Positions 16,947-26,808 are shown, counted from the stretch's first letter. The stretch is 36,811 nucleotides of DNA from Jaenimonas drosophilae (GCA_030849065.1 JASAON010001471.1:1-36811), one strand, 5' to 3'. Numbers and translations: made by a program. The notes: generated by a model not told the origin, from the letters alone.

Positions 16947-17372
16947 GGCTACGGTACCCATTCCAATATACTCCTCACTGTTGCGATCTGCTGGTTAATT
17001 TGCCGTTGACTTTGTTGTATTCCACTTTTTATTTTACCTGTTTCCCTCCTTGAGAAGTATTTGCTTGCAGCCTCTGAATGCGAGAGTGCTGATGGCGCCG
17101 CTTGTGCGCGCGTTGTACCACCTTACTATCCTGCTGTTGCGCGTGAGTAACGGTGGAGAGGTAGGCTGGTGAGAATCGCACTTCACAATCTGACTCAATG
17201 TTTGGTGTTAGAATTCACGACGTTGCCACTTTCCCTACCTAGCACCATAAAATTCCGATCTCCTCTCTTCTTGCCATGTAGCGCAATAGAGGCATTGTAT
17301 TAGTTGGTATCTACAGAGACTTACACGTGCTCGTTTTGCTGACTCTCCATATCTTCTTCCCATACAGCACAA
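16947..17372. other. Intergenic region before the helicase gene
   Basis: 426 bases. The right end holds a clear T/C tract and CATACAG just before the helicase ATG. The rest is T-rich, as expected for a 3' UTR plus spacer. No RNA gene or reading frame is supported. Confidence 0.5.
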
Positions 17373-19103
17373 ATGGATGTCTTCCGCTCGCTAACGGTTG
17401 GAGCGAGCTTCTCCGAGGGTCGAAATCAAGCAGCTATGGATTTGTACCGAAAGAAGCAAAAACAGCAGAAGAACGCTAGCGGCAACAATACAGCTGGCGG
17501 TGTTATCCGCGATATTGGAATAGCAGATTTTGGAGCAAGCGGCGGGAGCACCGAGGCTCTCATCGCTTCACCACGCCCCTGTGCAAGTCTAGATATTGTA
17601 GGTTCACTCGGCGGAGCGGACTCTTCTCACGCAACACAGCAAGCGACACAGGTTGGCCACGAAGACGGAGCTGATCACCAAGACAAGCCACTGAAGGCGA
17701 TGACCTACAAAAAAAAGAAGAATATCTGGCGCAAGCATGACATGCAGGTGTCTGGTGAGGACCTCCCCGCTCCGATTGAACACTTCTCTGACCTCGTTCG
17801 TCCCCCACTCAACTGCCCCCGTCATGTAGTGAACAACTTGTTCAGACGCGATCACAAGATCCCAACTGCAATTCAGTGCCAGTCCATCCCGTCACTCATT
17901 CAGCGTCGCGATGTCCTATCCTGCGCCCCAACTGGATCCGGTAAAACAGTAGCCTTCCTCGTGCCAATGTTTGCTCTTCTTCAGAAACCTGACCCCCAGG
18001 CTGGCGGAATTCGTGCGCTCATCGTGACTCCTACTGTGGAACTGGCACAGCAGATTGAGCGCGAAGCATTTTTCCTCATGAAGGGTCAGCGCTGGCGTTT
18101 TGTTCAACACGGGCAAACGACGAAGGACAAGGACATCTTTATTTCTACTCCTGGACGCATTATCTCACTCCTGCAGAAGAAGCTCCTCACGCTTGCGCAG
18201 GTTCAGTTCCTGGTATTTGATGAGGGAGATCGATTGTGGGACCCCAAAACAGACTTTATCCAGTCCATTGATGGCATTCTTAGCGCCTGTACTCGCGCAG
18301 ACAAGGTAGTTTCTCTGTTCACGGCTACGTTGAGTGAGCGCATTGAGACGGCAGCTCGCTCTGTTATGAGTTCGGACCCAGTACGAATTATCGTGCGTGG
18401 ACGTCAGACGGCAAATACACATGTTAAGCAACGCCTCCTCTTCTGTGGCAATGAGCTGGGAAAGATTGTGGCCATGCGAAACATCATCCGCGACGGCATA
18501 AAGCCACCCGTTCTCATCTTTGTGCAGAGCATTGAGAGAACTAAGGAGCTTTATGATGAAATCCGTACCCAGGGCCTTCACATCGCCGTGATGAATGCGA
18601 AGATGTCCGTGGAGGAGCGTGAGGAGGTTGTTCTGCAGTTTCGCCTGGGAAAGATTTGGGTGCTTGTCACCACAGAGCTTCTCTCGCGGGGTATTGACTT
18701 CAAGAATATCGGGACAGTCATCAACTTTGACTTCCCAGCCACGGTGGACTCGTACATTCATCGCGTGGGCCGTACTGGGCGTGCTGGGCACGAAGGCGAA
18801 GCGGTGACGTTCTTTACAGAGGAGGATCGTGATCGACTTCCTGGCGTGGCGAAGGTCATTCGTGACTCGGGCAGTGAGGTGGAGGACTGGATGCTGGACA
18901 TCCGTGTGGACCGCAGCACCCGCCGTCGACTAGATCGTAGCACACCTCACCGTGCCATTGTCAGCACGAACAAGCGCATTCTTGTGGCGGGTGACCGGAT
19001 TCGCCGCCAGTACCGTCGCATGGAGAAGGACCAAGAAAACAAGAAAGGCAAGAAGTCTACTGAAGAAGATGGTAGCGAGAACGATTTTTCAGATGAGGAC
19101 TGA
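17373..19103 (+). CDS. ROK1: DEAD-box-type ATP-dependent RNA helicase, Rok1/DDX52-like
   Basis: 576-residue nuclear/nucleolar helicase. Rok1/DDX52 acts in early 18S rRNA processing and small-subunit assembly. The order of motifs is complete: Q motif around IPTAIQCQSIPSL, motif I APTGSGKT (Lys191), Ia TPTVELAQQ, Ib STPGRI, motif II at 283-286, motif III as TAT, motif IV LIFVQSIERT, motif V ELLSRGIDFK and motif VI HRVGRTGRAG. The segment RGIDFKNIGTVINFDFPA and the spacing to motif VI are characteristic of the Rok1 subgroup. Motif II reads DEGD instead of DEAD, keeping the two acidic residues needed for Mg-ATP. The N-terminus (1-130) is low-complexity; the C-terminus is Lys/Glu-rich. The start is the first ATG after CATACAG. 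Confidence 0.9.
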   Translation: MDVFRSLTVGASFSEGRNQAAMDLYRKKQKQQKNASGNNTAGGVIRDIGIADFGASGGSTEALIASPRPCASLDIVGSLGGADSSHATQQATQVGHEDGADHQDKPLKAMTYKKKKNIWRKHDMQVSGEDLPAPIEHFSDLVRPPLNCPRHVVNNLFRRDHKIPTAIQCQSIPSLIQRRDVLSCAPTGSGKTVAFLVPMFALLQKPDPQAGGIRALIVTPTVELAQQIEREAFFLMKGQRWRFVQHGQTTKDKDIFISTPGRIISLLQKKLLTLAQVQFLVFDEGDRLWDPKTDFIQSIDGILSACTRADKVVSLFTATLSERIETAARSVMSSDPVRIIVRGRQTANTHVKQRLLFCGNELGKIVAMRNIIRDGIKPPVLIFVQSIERTKELYDEIRTQGLHIAVMNAKMSVEEREEVVLQFRLGKIWVLVTTELLSRGIDFKNIGTVINFDFPATVDSYIHRVGRTGRAGHEGEAVTFFTEEDRDRLPGVAKVIRDSGSEVEDWMLDIRVDRSTRRRLDRSTPHRAIVSTNKRILVAGDRIRRQYRRMEKDQENKKGKKSTEEDGSENDFSDED

Positions 19104-19629
19104 GCTGCCGGATGACTGAGATGCAGATTGGCTGTCGATAGGCGCCTGCATCTACTATGACATCTCGTGGAGTGGATGATGACGCGGTAAGTTTGATGAT
19201 AACGCTGCGAGAGATTTGAGTTTCTAAGTGAAGGGGACGATTAAATGCATCCGTGCCCGCAACGGGTATCGTAATGACACATCTCTGCTGGCTCTGAGGA
19301 ATTGGAAGGGGGGAGGGCGAGGCGCGAAGAAGACATCCGCCCACTCCTTCATCCAGAAGTCATACTTGCTACCATGGGAACGTATCACTTCCACTTCCTT
19401 CTCTCTCTTCGCTTTTTTTTTTGTTCTTCAGCAGCTACGATTGTGGTGGATCTGAGGAAGACCTCGCAGTTTGTTGACCATACTCAGATACGGATAAGCG
19501 ACGTCACTCCCTTTGTGTGCGCGCTCTTCCAGAAAATATTGCTTCTTCAGGCAATCATAATTTCATAGAGTGACAACGCAGCCCAGCGTTGTTCAATTGT
19601 GACATCAAGTGCGTCTAACGTTGGTTGAA
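19104..19629. other. Intergenic region and long 5' leader
   Basis: 526 bases. A strong T/C tract at about 19389-19430 with TTCAG is the probable acceptor of the next gene. From there no ATG occurs until 19630, giving a leader of about 200 bases, longer than most in this window. No other gene is supported. Confidence 0.55.
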
Positions 19630-21099
19630 ATGACATCTGACCGTCATGAGGAAGTAGCTTTGCTGGCCGTCGCCTTGACGGGTGAGGATACCTTTTGGCT
19701 GTGTGAACCAGTCAGCAACAAACCTCTTCAAGCAGACTGGAAGTTTTCTATGTGCCACTGGCTTTACCCGGTGGAGATGGCACTATCCCGATTTGCGGAT
19801 GCCAGTGGATTCACCCCTACCGATACCGTCTTTGAGCTTGGTGCTGATGGCGTATCAAAAATAGAGCGATTCGCAACCCTTCCAGGGACAGTCATGGCCA
19901 AGAAGCAGAAGATAGGGAAATCTACCTTCTTCTTTGTTGCGAACGATGAAATGCAGCGCTTGAATGAAAGCTACAAGCTTCTCCTCCGTCGTGAAGCACA
20001 GCTTCCGTTGCTGGCAGCTGCGAAGGCGAATGAGTCAGGAGATGCGGCGACTTCTGGTGCTGTTGTTGTTGAGACCCCCGCTGAAGAATCCGTTCCTGTC
20101 CGGACACCAGCACGAGCGGCCGTATCGAGGCGGCCCACAGCCAGTTACAACTCCGATGACACTCGATCACACAAACGAAAACACCCCCCAAAGGAATCCA
20201 CAATATGCCTCGCACCCACCCCAGCAACTCCTTTCGGCGACCATCCCAGTAGCTTGGCCTTCAGCTGGACGTCCTTCTACATCGTTCACCGTGGAAGCGT
20301 AGATTTCCTGTGCCCTGAGGAAACCGGAAACACGTTCGGCTTCCGTCTTGACCGTGTTGCACACTATGGCTATCCAGTCTTCCTTCTTTTTGCAAGCGAT
20401 ATGAACAACAGCTACGAAGTTCCGTCGCACTGTCGAGGAGTACCCGCACTTGATCACGCATCTTTGACCGGTGAAGGCAATTCCAGTGATGAGGTGTATC
20501 GTGTTCTTGCCTTCACACGAAAAACCTCGGAACGTGGGCATCACAGCTCACGACGGCGTGAGCGATTGGATGACGAGAGCGAAGCCAGCGAAAGCGACTC
20601 TGAGAGTGAGACAGAAGAGGAAGTCTTTGTTCGCCGGCGCGAAACTACCACACGAGCACGGCGTTCCACACGCCAGACGAAGCGGACTGAGACGGCTGTT
20701 AGCCGTACTACAGAATCAAGTAGAGCTGGTGGCGCCACAACATCCATCAGTTCTTCAGCGGAACCCGTTACCGGGCCAGCACTCCAGGCCATCAGCATCA
20801 ATTTGTGGACAGACCCCGAGCGTGCAGTTCCTTCTGCTGATCAACTTGCTCAGCAGTACCCCTTTTCGCCTGAGGCAGGCACAACCCTTCAAACGGCCGT
20901 TTTTCCTGATGGCACATGTGTAACGTACAGCCCAGCCACAGCCACAAAGATTGCGGCACAACTCAAGAAGGCGGAGAAGGAGAGCGCTGGCGGCAAGTCA
21001 GCAAACGGCACCTCCGGCACTGGGCCAAGTGCAGATGTTGATATGCGTGAGCTACTCGAGAATATTCGTCTGGCAAAAGAGCAGTCACAAGCCAGCTAA
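19630..21099 (+). CDS. Hypothetical protein with low-complexity basic and acidic segments
   Basis: 489 residues with no recognised family. Residues about 1-115 look folded, with aromatic-rich strands (DTFWLCEPV, WKFSMCHWLYPVEMALSRF). Residues about 140-200 are Ala/Pro/Arg-rich and disordered, including a basic SHKRKHPPK cluster that could be a nuclear signal. A second folded region (about 210-300) contains FSWTSFYIVHRGSVDFLCPEE and YGYPVFLLFAS. Next come an Arg/Glu/Ser-rich acidic stretch (about 310-335) and an Arg/Thr-rich segment, before a final conserved-looking helix DMRELLENIRLAKEQ. The alternation of charged blocks suggests a nuclear or nucleic-acid-associated scaffold, but no direct evidence is visible. 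The ATG at 19630 is the first after the acceptor near 19430. Confidence 0.8.
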   Translation: MTSDRHEEVALLAVALTGEDTFWLCEPVSNKPLQADWKFSMCHWLYPVEMALSRFADASGFTPTDTVFELGADGVSKIERFATLPGTVMAKKQKIGKSTFFFVANDEMQRLNESYKLLLRREAQLPLLAAAKANESGDAATSGAVVVETPAEESVPVRTPARAAVSRRPTASYNSDDTRSHKRKHPPKESTICLAPTPATPFGDHPSSLAFSWTSFYIVHRGSVDFLCPEETGNTFGFRLDRVAHYGYPVFLLFASDMNNSYEVPSHCRGVPALDHASLTGEGNSSDEVYRVLAFTRKTSERGHHSSRRRERLDDESEASESDSESETEEEVFVRRRETTTRARRSTRQTKRTETAVSRTTESSRAGGATTSISSSAEPVTGPALQAISINLWTDPERAVPSADQLAQQYPFSPEAGTTLQTAVFPDGTCVTYSPATATKIAAQLKKAEKESAGGKSANGTSGTGPSADVDMRELLENIRLAKEQSQAS

Positions 21100-21426
21100 T
21101 GCTGAAAGTGAGAGAAGATATTTCGACGAAAGATTCTACCCAAGCCTTGATGGATGGCGTAGAAACGACCGAGTCCTGATCCTGTATGTTTATGTTGTTG
21201 TTGACATCTCTAATATGAGCACCTACACTTTGGCAAGTGTGTAAGTCCTTCACTTTACGGATAATGTGAGCTAGAGTGCTTCAACTTCCCTGAGGGGACA
21301 TGCTCGTCACCAAGAGCAATCAAAACTGGTTCAGCGATGCCTCCATGGCAGGAGAAGGAGTCCTCCAGCGTTGGAATATCTCGTTGTGAAGGTGTGATGG
21401 CTGGCCAAATTGAATCTCGCAATACT

Positions 21427-21484
21427 TTTCTTCCTTCATTATTATCTGTTCTTCTTCTTTTTTTTGCTCCATGAATGACGCCAG
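21427..21484 (+). promoter_or_regulatory. Trans-splice acceptor that decides the J-protein start
   Basis: A long T/C tract at 21427-21470 abuts an ATG at 21471 with no AG between. The first AG after it is in CCAG at 21483-21484, so the first ATG left in the mRNA is 21498. Confidence 0.6.
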
Positions 21485-21497
21485 TGCGTGGGTACTC

Positions 21498-22445
21498 ATG
21501 TTATACCGGTTACGGAATCCAGCACGTCTGCTGCGCGTCAATTATGGCAGCATCCGCGGGGTGTTTCAGAGCAAGGAGTTCGTTGCGGCCTGTAGTGAAC
21601 TTCCGACGACTCCAGCCGGGAAGAACCCCTACGATGTCCTGGAGCTCACTGTGACGAAGGCGACCACCCTGGAAGACGTGTCGAAACAGTTTCGTAGCAT
21701 GGTCGTGGAGAACCACCCAGATAAACCTGGAGGTTCTACGGAAAAAATGTCAGAGATTAATCTAGCGTACAAAATCGTGAAGGAGCACCACTCAAAAGTC
21801 CTTCAGCGGATGTCAGAAGCAGAGCTGTCCATGAAGGCGAACACCGCTTATCGCCAGCACCGCAACGCACGAGCTAGTAGAGATGACGAACTAGGTCGCT
21901 CGGGGGGCATCCACAGGCGCACTAACACCAAGGCGGAGCGGGCGTCATCTGCACGCGCGCGACCATTGAAGGAAATTGAGGCCCAGTGGGAGAAGTACAG
22001 CCAAGAAGTAGAAGAAGCTGTCAAGAGCATGTGTAACCGGTACGAGTTAGCCATTCAACAGGGCCAATTTTTTAGGAAGACGGCATCCCTGAACGAAGTC
22101 ACGGCGCGCGAGCGTTGGCTCCGAAAGTCCTTCATTAAAGGGTTGTGGGAGGAGGTGCATGAGCTTCGCGGTGAGCTACTTCGTCGTGGTGCACGCAGTG
22201 CGCAGCAGTCGGAGCTTGCCGAAGGGATGGTCACCTTTGCTACTGTCACCCAGAGAAAACTCAACGATGACTTCCAGAGACTTACGCAGCAAAGCGTTCA
22301 GTCGCAGACGAAGATGTACCTGGAGCGTGGTGCTGGTATTCTATGCTTCGCCATCATCTTTGTGAAGTTTTGGAAGTGGTTTTTCACATCGGCATTTAAT
22401 AACTCACTGACAGTTCGCTTCAAGAAAGGGGTTCTCAGTCAGTAA
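21498..22445 (+). CDS. J-domain (DnaJ-type) protein with C-terminal membrane segment, probably mitochondrial
   Basis: 315 residues. The J domain covers about residues 38-100, beginning NPYDVLELT and including the HPD tripeptide at 73-75 (VENHPDKPGG) and INLAYKIVKEHH; HPD is the element that stimulates Hsp70 ATPase. Long helices follow (about 150-270). A single hydrophobic segment lies near the C-terminus (GILCFAIIFVKFWKWFF), so the protein looks tail-anchored or inner-membrane inserted. The start at 21498 is chosen from the acceptor at 21484 and gives MLYRLRNPARLLRVNYGSIR, a good amphipathic mitochondrial presequence; the ATG at 21471 would give a poorer N-terminus. An Hsp70 partner cannot be named. 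Confidence 0.82.
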   Translation: MLYRLRNPARLLRVNYGSIRGVFQSKEFVAACSELPTTPAGKNPYDVLELTVTKATTLEDVSKQFRSMVVENHPDKPGGSTEKMSEINLAYKIVKEHHSKVLQRMSEAELSMKANTAYRQHRNARASRDDELGRSGGIHRRTNTKAERASSARARPLKEIEAQWEKYSQEVEEAVKSMCNRYELAIQQGQFFRKTASLNEVTARERWLRKSFIKGLWEEVHELRGELLRRGARSAQQSELAEGMVTFATVTQRKLNDDFQRLTQQSVQSQTKMYLERGAGILCFAIIFVKFWKWFFTSAFNNSLTVRFKKGVLSQ

Positions 22446-22735
22446 GACAACCAAGAACAAGCATGCACTGTGTTCTGGCTGCGTTTCCACAGAAGGCACA
22501 GCTTTCCACAACTTTCTTTTTGCCGTGTGTAACACTGCTGTTTTTTTTTTGCACCCAGCCCTAGAAACTGAATCCCGCTGCGTAATCTTGAACATTTTCT
22601 TTTCTTTTACTTTTTGCTCACTTAGGTTGCTGCCGTGGAAGGGGGCACACGTACAGCCCTTCGAACACCCTCCGTTTCCCGTAACCCATTCACAACGGCT
22701 GGTGAGAGAAGTAGTTGAAACAACCGAAAAGAAAA

Positions 22736-24988
22736 ATGGAGCGGTTTGCTCCACCAAAGCGAAGCTCTGGTGCCGGGGCAGCCCTTCGTCGCAAGTATCT
22801 AGCCGAGTGCTCTGCATCTCTGGACCCCTACGAGGTTCGTCTAGACCCAGCGGATGGCGTGAAGGTCACGGCCTGGGTGAAGCATGTCCATGAGGAGCTT
22901 CGAGCACATCGAAGTCCCTTCATTGCTGCCGAAATCTTACTCAAGCAAATTGAGGAGTACTCGAGAAGTATGAATCACCCGGACACTCTCTACATGGCGA
23001 CGGTAGTTCCGGTGTTGGACCACTGCACAAAAGCTCTTACCGGGGGCCATCAGGAGGTAGTGTCTGCCGCCATCCATGAGCTTCTCCCAGCTGTTCTCTT
23101 CACGCGCTCTGAAACCCTTCGTCAAGAGCCGGAAGTCTTTACTCGTTATAGCTATGCCGAGTGCTTCATGAGAATTTATAGTATCTTTTTGAAGCATCGG
23201 GATGAAATCGAAGCGCACCAGCAACGAACTGACATGGAGGATCGAGTCCTGAACCGTGTAGTGTACATGCTAGATAGTTTGTGGTTGCGTACCTGCTTCC
23301 TCTCGTGGAGGACGTACTGCAGAAGAATTCGAGCCAAGAAGCAACTGTTTCGGCGTATCATCGACCGTGGCACTGCTGGCCAAATAGTTCCCATGTTTAT
23401 TCGAAGGTGGCGCCAGTACGCACATGGAGTCTTGCTGAACGCCAAGGTAGCTCGCCGAAGTGCGTTGCAGAAGGAGCTAGACGCCCTCATTCCGATTGAG
23501 CAGGAGGCCATCACACAACATGAAATGGTTTCAGCGGAGATCAAGGATAAACTTCACCAATTGGAAGAGTGGGCAGCACGGGTTGAACAAACGAAGGAGC
23601 ACTACAAGACCATCGCCAATCTCCATCATGAAACCCTCGTTTCGCTGTTCGACCATTGGAACGCGTGGAAGGTATGCGCGCTGAAGCTCTTCAACGATGC
23701 CTTCCCAGTTAAGTCTCTTGATGACAATACGGAGGATTCGGCATTCTTTGAGAACATCACTGACTCGTCGGAAACATATCTGCGACGTGCACGAAGCCGC
23801 GTGAGTAAGTCTGCAGTGAAGCAACTCCAAACGTTCCTTCGCCAACAGGGGGCACTAGTGACGTCGAAGGCTGCGGATAAGGACCAGCGAAAAACACCAA
23901 AGGTGTATGTGGAGATGCCTGCACCGCCTCCCTCCTACCCATTGACCATCAGTACAGTCACTGGAGCAAGCTATCCCATCCCGTCACCACTGAAGCTGAT
24001 GGACATGCTTCATCATGACAGCGCCAAGCTGAACGTTGTCCGTGCCTACCTGACCTTCTTGTACTGCGGGGGTCATTGCTCGCTGTACTCTCCCTGCCTG
24101 ACGGATGCTCAACGTGCAATCGTGGAGGTCCCGTCGCAGCTCATTGATGTTGCCGCTTCTGGCACCTCCTTGAAGGCCTTGCCTGGTAGTGTTGAGGCCA
24201 TTGCGGAGCAGGATCGGAAGCTGATGCACGAGCTGGAGCGATTGCCCAGCGACCTGGGGCAATCGATGCTGGAAGAAGCGCTACGTGGTGCTGCTCATTT
24301 GGAGGGGGCTGTTGCGGCGAATGAGAACTACTTGCTTTCTGTTCGACGCTCCATGATGTCAACGGAGATCGATCTCATGCATGACTTCATTGGCCGCTGC
24401 TTCTCGCAGCTTAGCCGTCTTGGGCTTCCGTTGGTGCGAGAAAAAATCGAGTGCGTGATTGAATCCATGATTTCCGACGTGGACTTTCCTGTCCTGCAGG
24501 CACTCTACCCGCCAGCTGGCATCCTCTCATTCATGGAGTTTGCCAACTACCTCACGGTTGTGGCTGAGTACAGCAGCTTGCCAGTTCTGACCCTCGCTGA
24601 GCGACTTGACAGCGAGTACGCCTTTGACGCTCGGGATGACTATTCCTACGCCTTCACATCGGATGAGGTGGTGCAGTTCTTCAAGGCCAACGCTGATCAC
24701 TTAGGAAGACTCACGGAATACCTGCTTGTCAAGGAAGGCGGACCTGTGCTGCTTTCCAAATCGAAGGCGATACAGCTTCTGACGGAACGGCTCTATTGCG
24801 GTGAAGAGGAGGCGGAGCGGGTGTGGCGGGAGGCTGGGTCAGACCCAGATAAGGTGCGTAAGGACGAGCTAGATGCTTTTCTGTTCCTCGCTGCGCAGGT
24901 GACCGATCCTTCTCCCTTCACATCCAACGCGGAGAAGCTGGGCCAAGTGCTCAACACATTTGTTCCATTCTTGCTGGATCTGCGATGA
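22736..24988 (+). CDS. Hypothetical protein with Sfi1-like Trp repeats
   Basis: 750 residues, no named family. Residues about 170-330 are a continuous charged helix containing repeated aromatic motifs: LWLRTCFLSWRTYCRRIRAK, MFIRRWRQYAHG and LFDHWNAWKVCALKLF. Their L-x-x-F/C-x-x-W spacing is like the centrin-binding repeats of Sfi1. The rest is mostly helical, with a Pro-rich break near residue 400 (MPAPPPSYPL). Near the C-terminus the segment WREAGSDPDKVRKDELDAFL has EF-hand-loop character. A basal-body, flagellar or cytoskeletal role is plausible because a centrin is encoded further downstream, but gene order does not imply interaction in kinetoplastids. The ATG at 22736 is the first after the T/C tract and CTTAG near 22625. 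Confidence 0.82.
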   Translation: MERFAPPKRSSGAGAALRRKYLAECSASLDPYEVRLDPADGVKVTAWVKHVHEELRAHRSPFIAAEILLKQIEEYSRSMNHPDTLYMATVVPVLDHCTKALTGGHQEVVSAAIHELLPAVLFTRSETLRQEPEVFTRYSYAECFMRIYSIFLKHRDEIEAHQQRTDMEDRVLNRVVYMLDSLWLRTCFLSWRTYCRRIRAKKQLFRRIIDRGTAGQIVPMFIRRWRQYAHGVLLNAKVARRSALQKELDALIPIEQEAITQHEMVSAEIKDKLHQLEEWAARVEQTKEHYKTIANLHHETLVSLFDHWNAWKVCALKLFNDAFPVKSLDDNTEDSAFFENITDSSETYLRRARSRVSKSAVKQLQTFLRQQGALVTSKAADKDQRKTPKVYVEMPAPPPSYPLTISTVTGASYPIPSPLKLMDMLHHDSAKLNVVRAYLTFLYCGGHCSLYSPCLTDAQRAIVEVPSQLIDVAASGTSLKALPGSVEAIAEQDRKLMHELERLPSDLGQSMLEEALRGAAHLEGAVAANENYLLSVRRSMMSTEIDLMHDFIGRCFSQLSRLGLPLVREKIECVIESMISDVDFPVLQALYPPAGILSFMEFANYLTVVAEYSSLPVLTLAERLDSEYAFDARDDYSYAFTSDEVVQFFKANADHLGRLTEYLLVKEGGPVLLSKSKAIQLLTERLYCGEEEAERVWREAGSDPDKVRKDELDAFLFLAAQVTDPSPFTSNAEKLGQVLNTFVPFLLDLR

Positions 24989-25339
24989 CGACGACACAGT
25001 TGTGGAGCATATTCTCTCGAGCAGAGATTTTTCACTAGGCTGCGGATTGAAGGAATGCTTGTTGCAGCGTCTTCACCGCACATGTACATTGATCACACCA
25101 AAAAGGTTCAAGAGCGTATTCTGGACTCTCACTAGGCGTCTATCGTCACTTGATTGGTTCTCCCATGTTGTTTCAGCGTCGTCGTGGGACCATGCGTTTT
25201 TTTTTTGCCTTCCGTTTTGTTCTCTCCTTGTAAGAAGGTCAGCCTGAGTAGTGGTAGGTTGTACTTCACATGGAACACACAAACATACTCGCTTGGTGAT
25301 TTTCCTTGGCATCCATCCGTGAAGACTCGTCCTTCCATC
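24989..25339. other. Intergenic region with a short upstream reading frame
   Basis: 351 bases. A T run and T/C tract at about 25197-25232 with AGs at 25235-25241 is the likely SEH1 acceptor. A ten-codon frame (including stop) at 25270-25299 then precedes the SEH1 start, so the leader probably contains an upstream ORF. Confidence 0.5.
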
Positions 25340-26518
25340 ATGCCTCTCGTCTCGACGGTGCATTCAACATATGTCCATCACGTGGCGCTTGATCCTTCCG
25401 GCTCTCTCATTGCAACATGCTCCAGCGACAAAACCGTCAATATTTTCCACCGACGGCATCTCTCCTCCCTGGGTGATACCGATGAGTGGGATCTGGGCTC
25501 CACCATCCGGGATCACTCCGGGCCCGTTGTGCGCCTTGCGTGGTGCCATCTGCGCGAACATGGGCCTATGCTCGCAACGGCCGGGGCGGACAGATGGATT
25601 CACATTTACCGCATCGTCGTATCATCCCACGAAGGCCGCCCAGTGATTGAGGCAGTTCGCTGGACGCACGCCCGTGGCTTTGAGAAGGACGCCATCACCG
25701 ACGTTGCCTTTATTCCACCCCAGCAGTTTCATGTCTTGTTGCTCTCGACAGCGTCCCTTGATGGATCTGTCCGCCTCTACGAAATCCAACAGCCCACATT
25801 TCAACTCCTCTGCCGCCACACGCCAGAGAACGATTTGGGTGTAGACGGCATGACTGGTGCCGATGAGTCCACGCCAACCACAGTGACTCGACCTGGAATG
25901 ACGGCGAGCGGCGGTCCTAGTTGCAGCCCATCCTCCATTCGCGGAGCACGCTCTTTTCCCAACTCATCGCCCGCGTCTGCCGCCCCGACAGGTCAGGGCT
26001 TTGAAGGCGTGTACCGCAGCAATCAACGTGGGTGTGGAGTGACCACCATATCATGGTTTCCTGGCGCTACGGAGCGTACCATGACCTTGGCCGTTGGTGC
26101 GCTCTCCGGAAAGTTTTTTCTCTACCGCTTCCTCAAGGACCAGAAGACCTTTGCACCTATTCCTCTTCCTGCCTCGGTTGGTCCCTCGCGGTGTGCTGCG
26201 GCGGTGGAGGTGGTGGCGTGGGCCCCGGCTGTGGGCCGCCGCTTCAACCTCCTCGCTGTGTGCTCTCGTGTGGAGGTCATTATTCTTCGGCTGAACTGTA
26301 CCTCTCCCTCAGCTGTAGAAGGTCCAATCGACTTTGAAGTGTTTCGTTTCCATGGAGGTGGGGCTGTGAGCGTAACGTGGAGCCGCTCCGCCACTATGCT
26401 GTACTGCGTTGCGGATAGTGATGCGGGAACAGTATCGGTGCTTCGCATGCGTGATCCATTGGATCATCAGTCATGGGAGGTTGTCTCTGAGCAAGGTGGA
26501 GAACCAACTCTATCTTGA
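25340..26518 (+). CDS. SEH1: SEH1 nucleoporin / SEA-GATOR2 beta-propeller
   Basis: 392-residue WD-repeat protein. SEH1 is a member of the Y (Nup84/Nup107) complex of the nuclear pore and of the SEA/GATOR2 complex at lysosome-like membranes. Blades align in order with animal and yeast SEH1: HHVALDPSGSLIATCSSDKTV, IRDHSGPVVRLAWCH, PMLATAGADRWIHIY, AITDVAFIPPQQFHVLLLSTASLDGSVRLYE, TTISWFPG, VEVVAWAPAVGRRFNLLAV and a last blade beginning FEVFRFHGGGAVSVTWS. The close relative SEC13 is the main alternative, but the GRRFNLLAV and VRLYE segments favour SEH1. A disordered Ser/Pro/Thr insert lies at about residues 175-220. The ATG chosen starts MPLVSTVHSTYVHH, matching the family's N-terminal strand. 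Confidence 0.87.
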   Translation: MPLVSTVHSTYVHHVALDPSGSLIATCSSDKTVNIFHRRHLSSLGDTDEWDLGSTIRDHSGPVVRLAWCHLREHGPMLATAGADRWIHIYRIVVSSHEGRPVIEAVRWTHARGFEKDAITDVAFIPPQQFHVLLLSTASLDGSVRLYEIQQPTFQLLCRHTPENDLGVDGMTGADESTPTTVTRPGMTASGGPSCSPSSIRGARSFPNSSPASAAPTGQGFEGVYRSNQRGCGVTTISWFPGATERTMTLAVGALSGKFFLYRFLKDQKTFAPIPLPASVGPSRCAAAVEVVAWAPAVGRRFNLLAVCSRVEVIILRLNCTSPSAVEGPIDFEVFRFHGGGAVSVTWSRSATMLYCVADSDAGTVSVLRMRDPLDHQSWEVVSEQGGEPTLS

Positions 26519-26808
26519 TGTGCATCTGCGTATCTCATGGTACTTTCTCGTCACACTCACAAGATGCTGTAAGTTTTCCGTTTGTGACGTTTCTTCCACT
26601 CATTCCTCGAACTTGTGCCCTTCAATTCACTCTGTTTTTTTTTTTTGAAGGTTTCTCTGTTGCCTGGCAGTGGGTAAGCGGACATTCACCGCTACACGTT
26701 CCCTTCACTGGCTGAAGAGACGTGGGTGGCACTTTTATTTCCATTGTGTGCTGTCTGTCCACCTATTTATTCGAATTCATAGACTTGGAACAGTTGTCAC
26801 CAACGACG

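Noticed and set aside
19374..19568. 64-residue frame before the 489-residue gene
   Set aside because: Its coding sequence runs through the pyrimidine tract and acceptor used by the downstream gene, so it would be cut by trans-splicing. The product is hydrophobic by virtue of the T-rich tract only.
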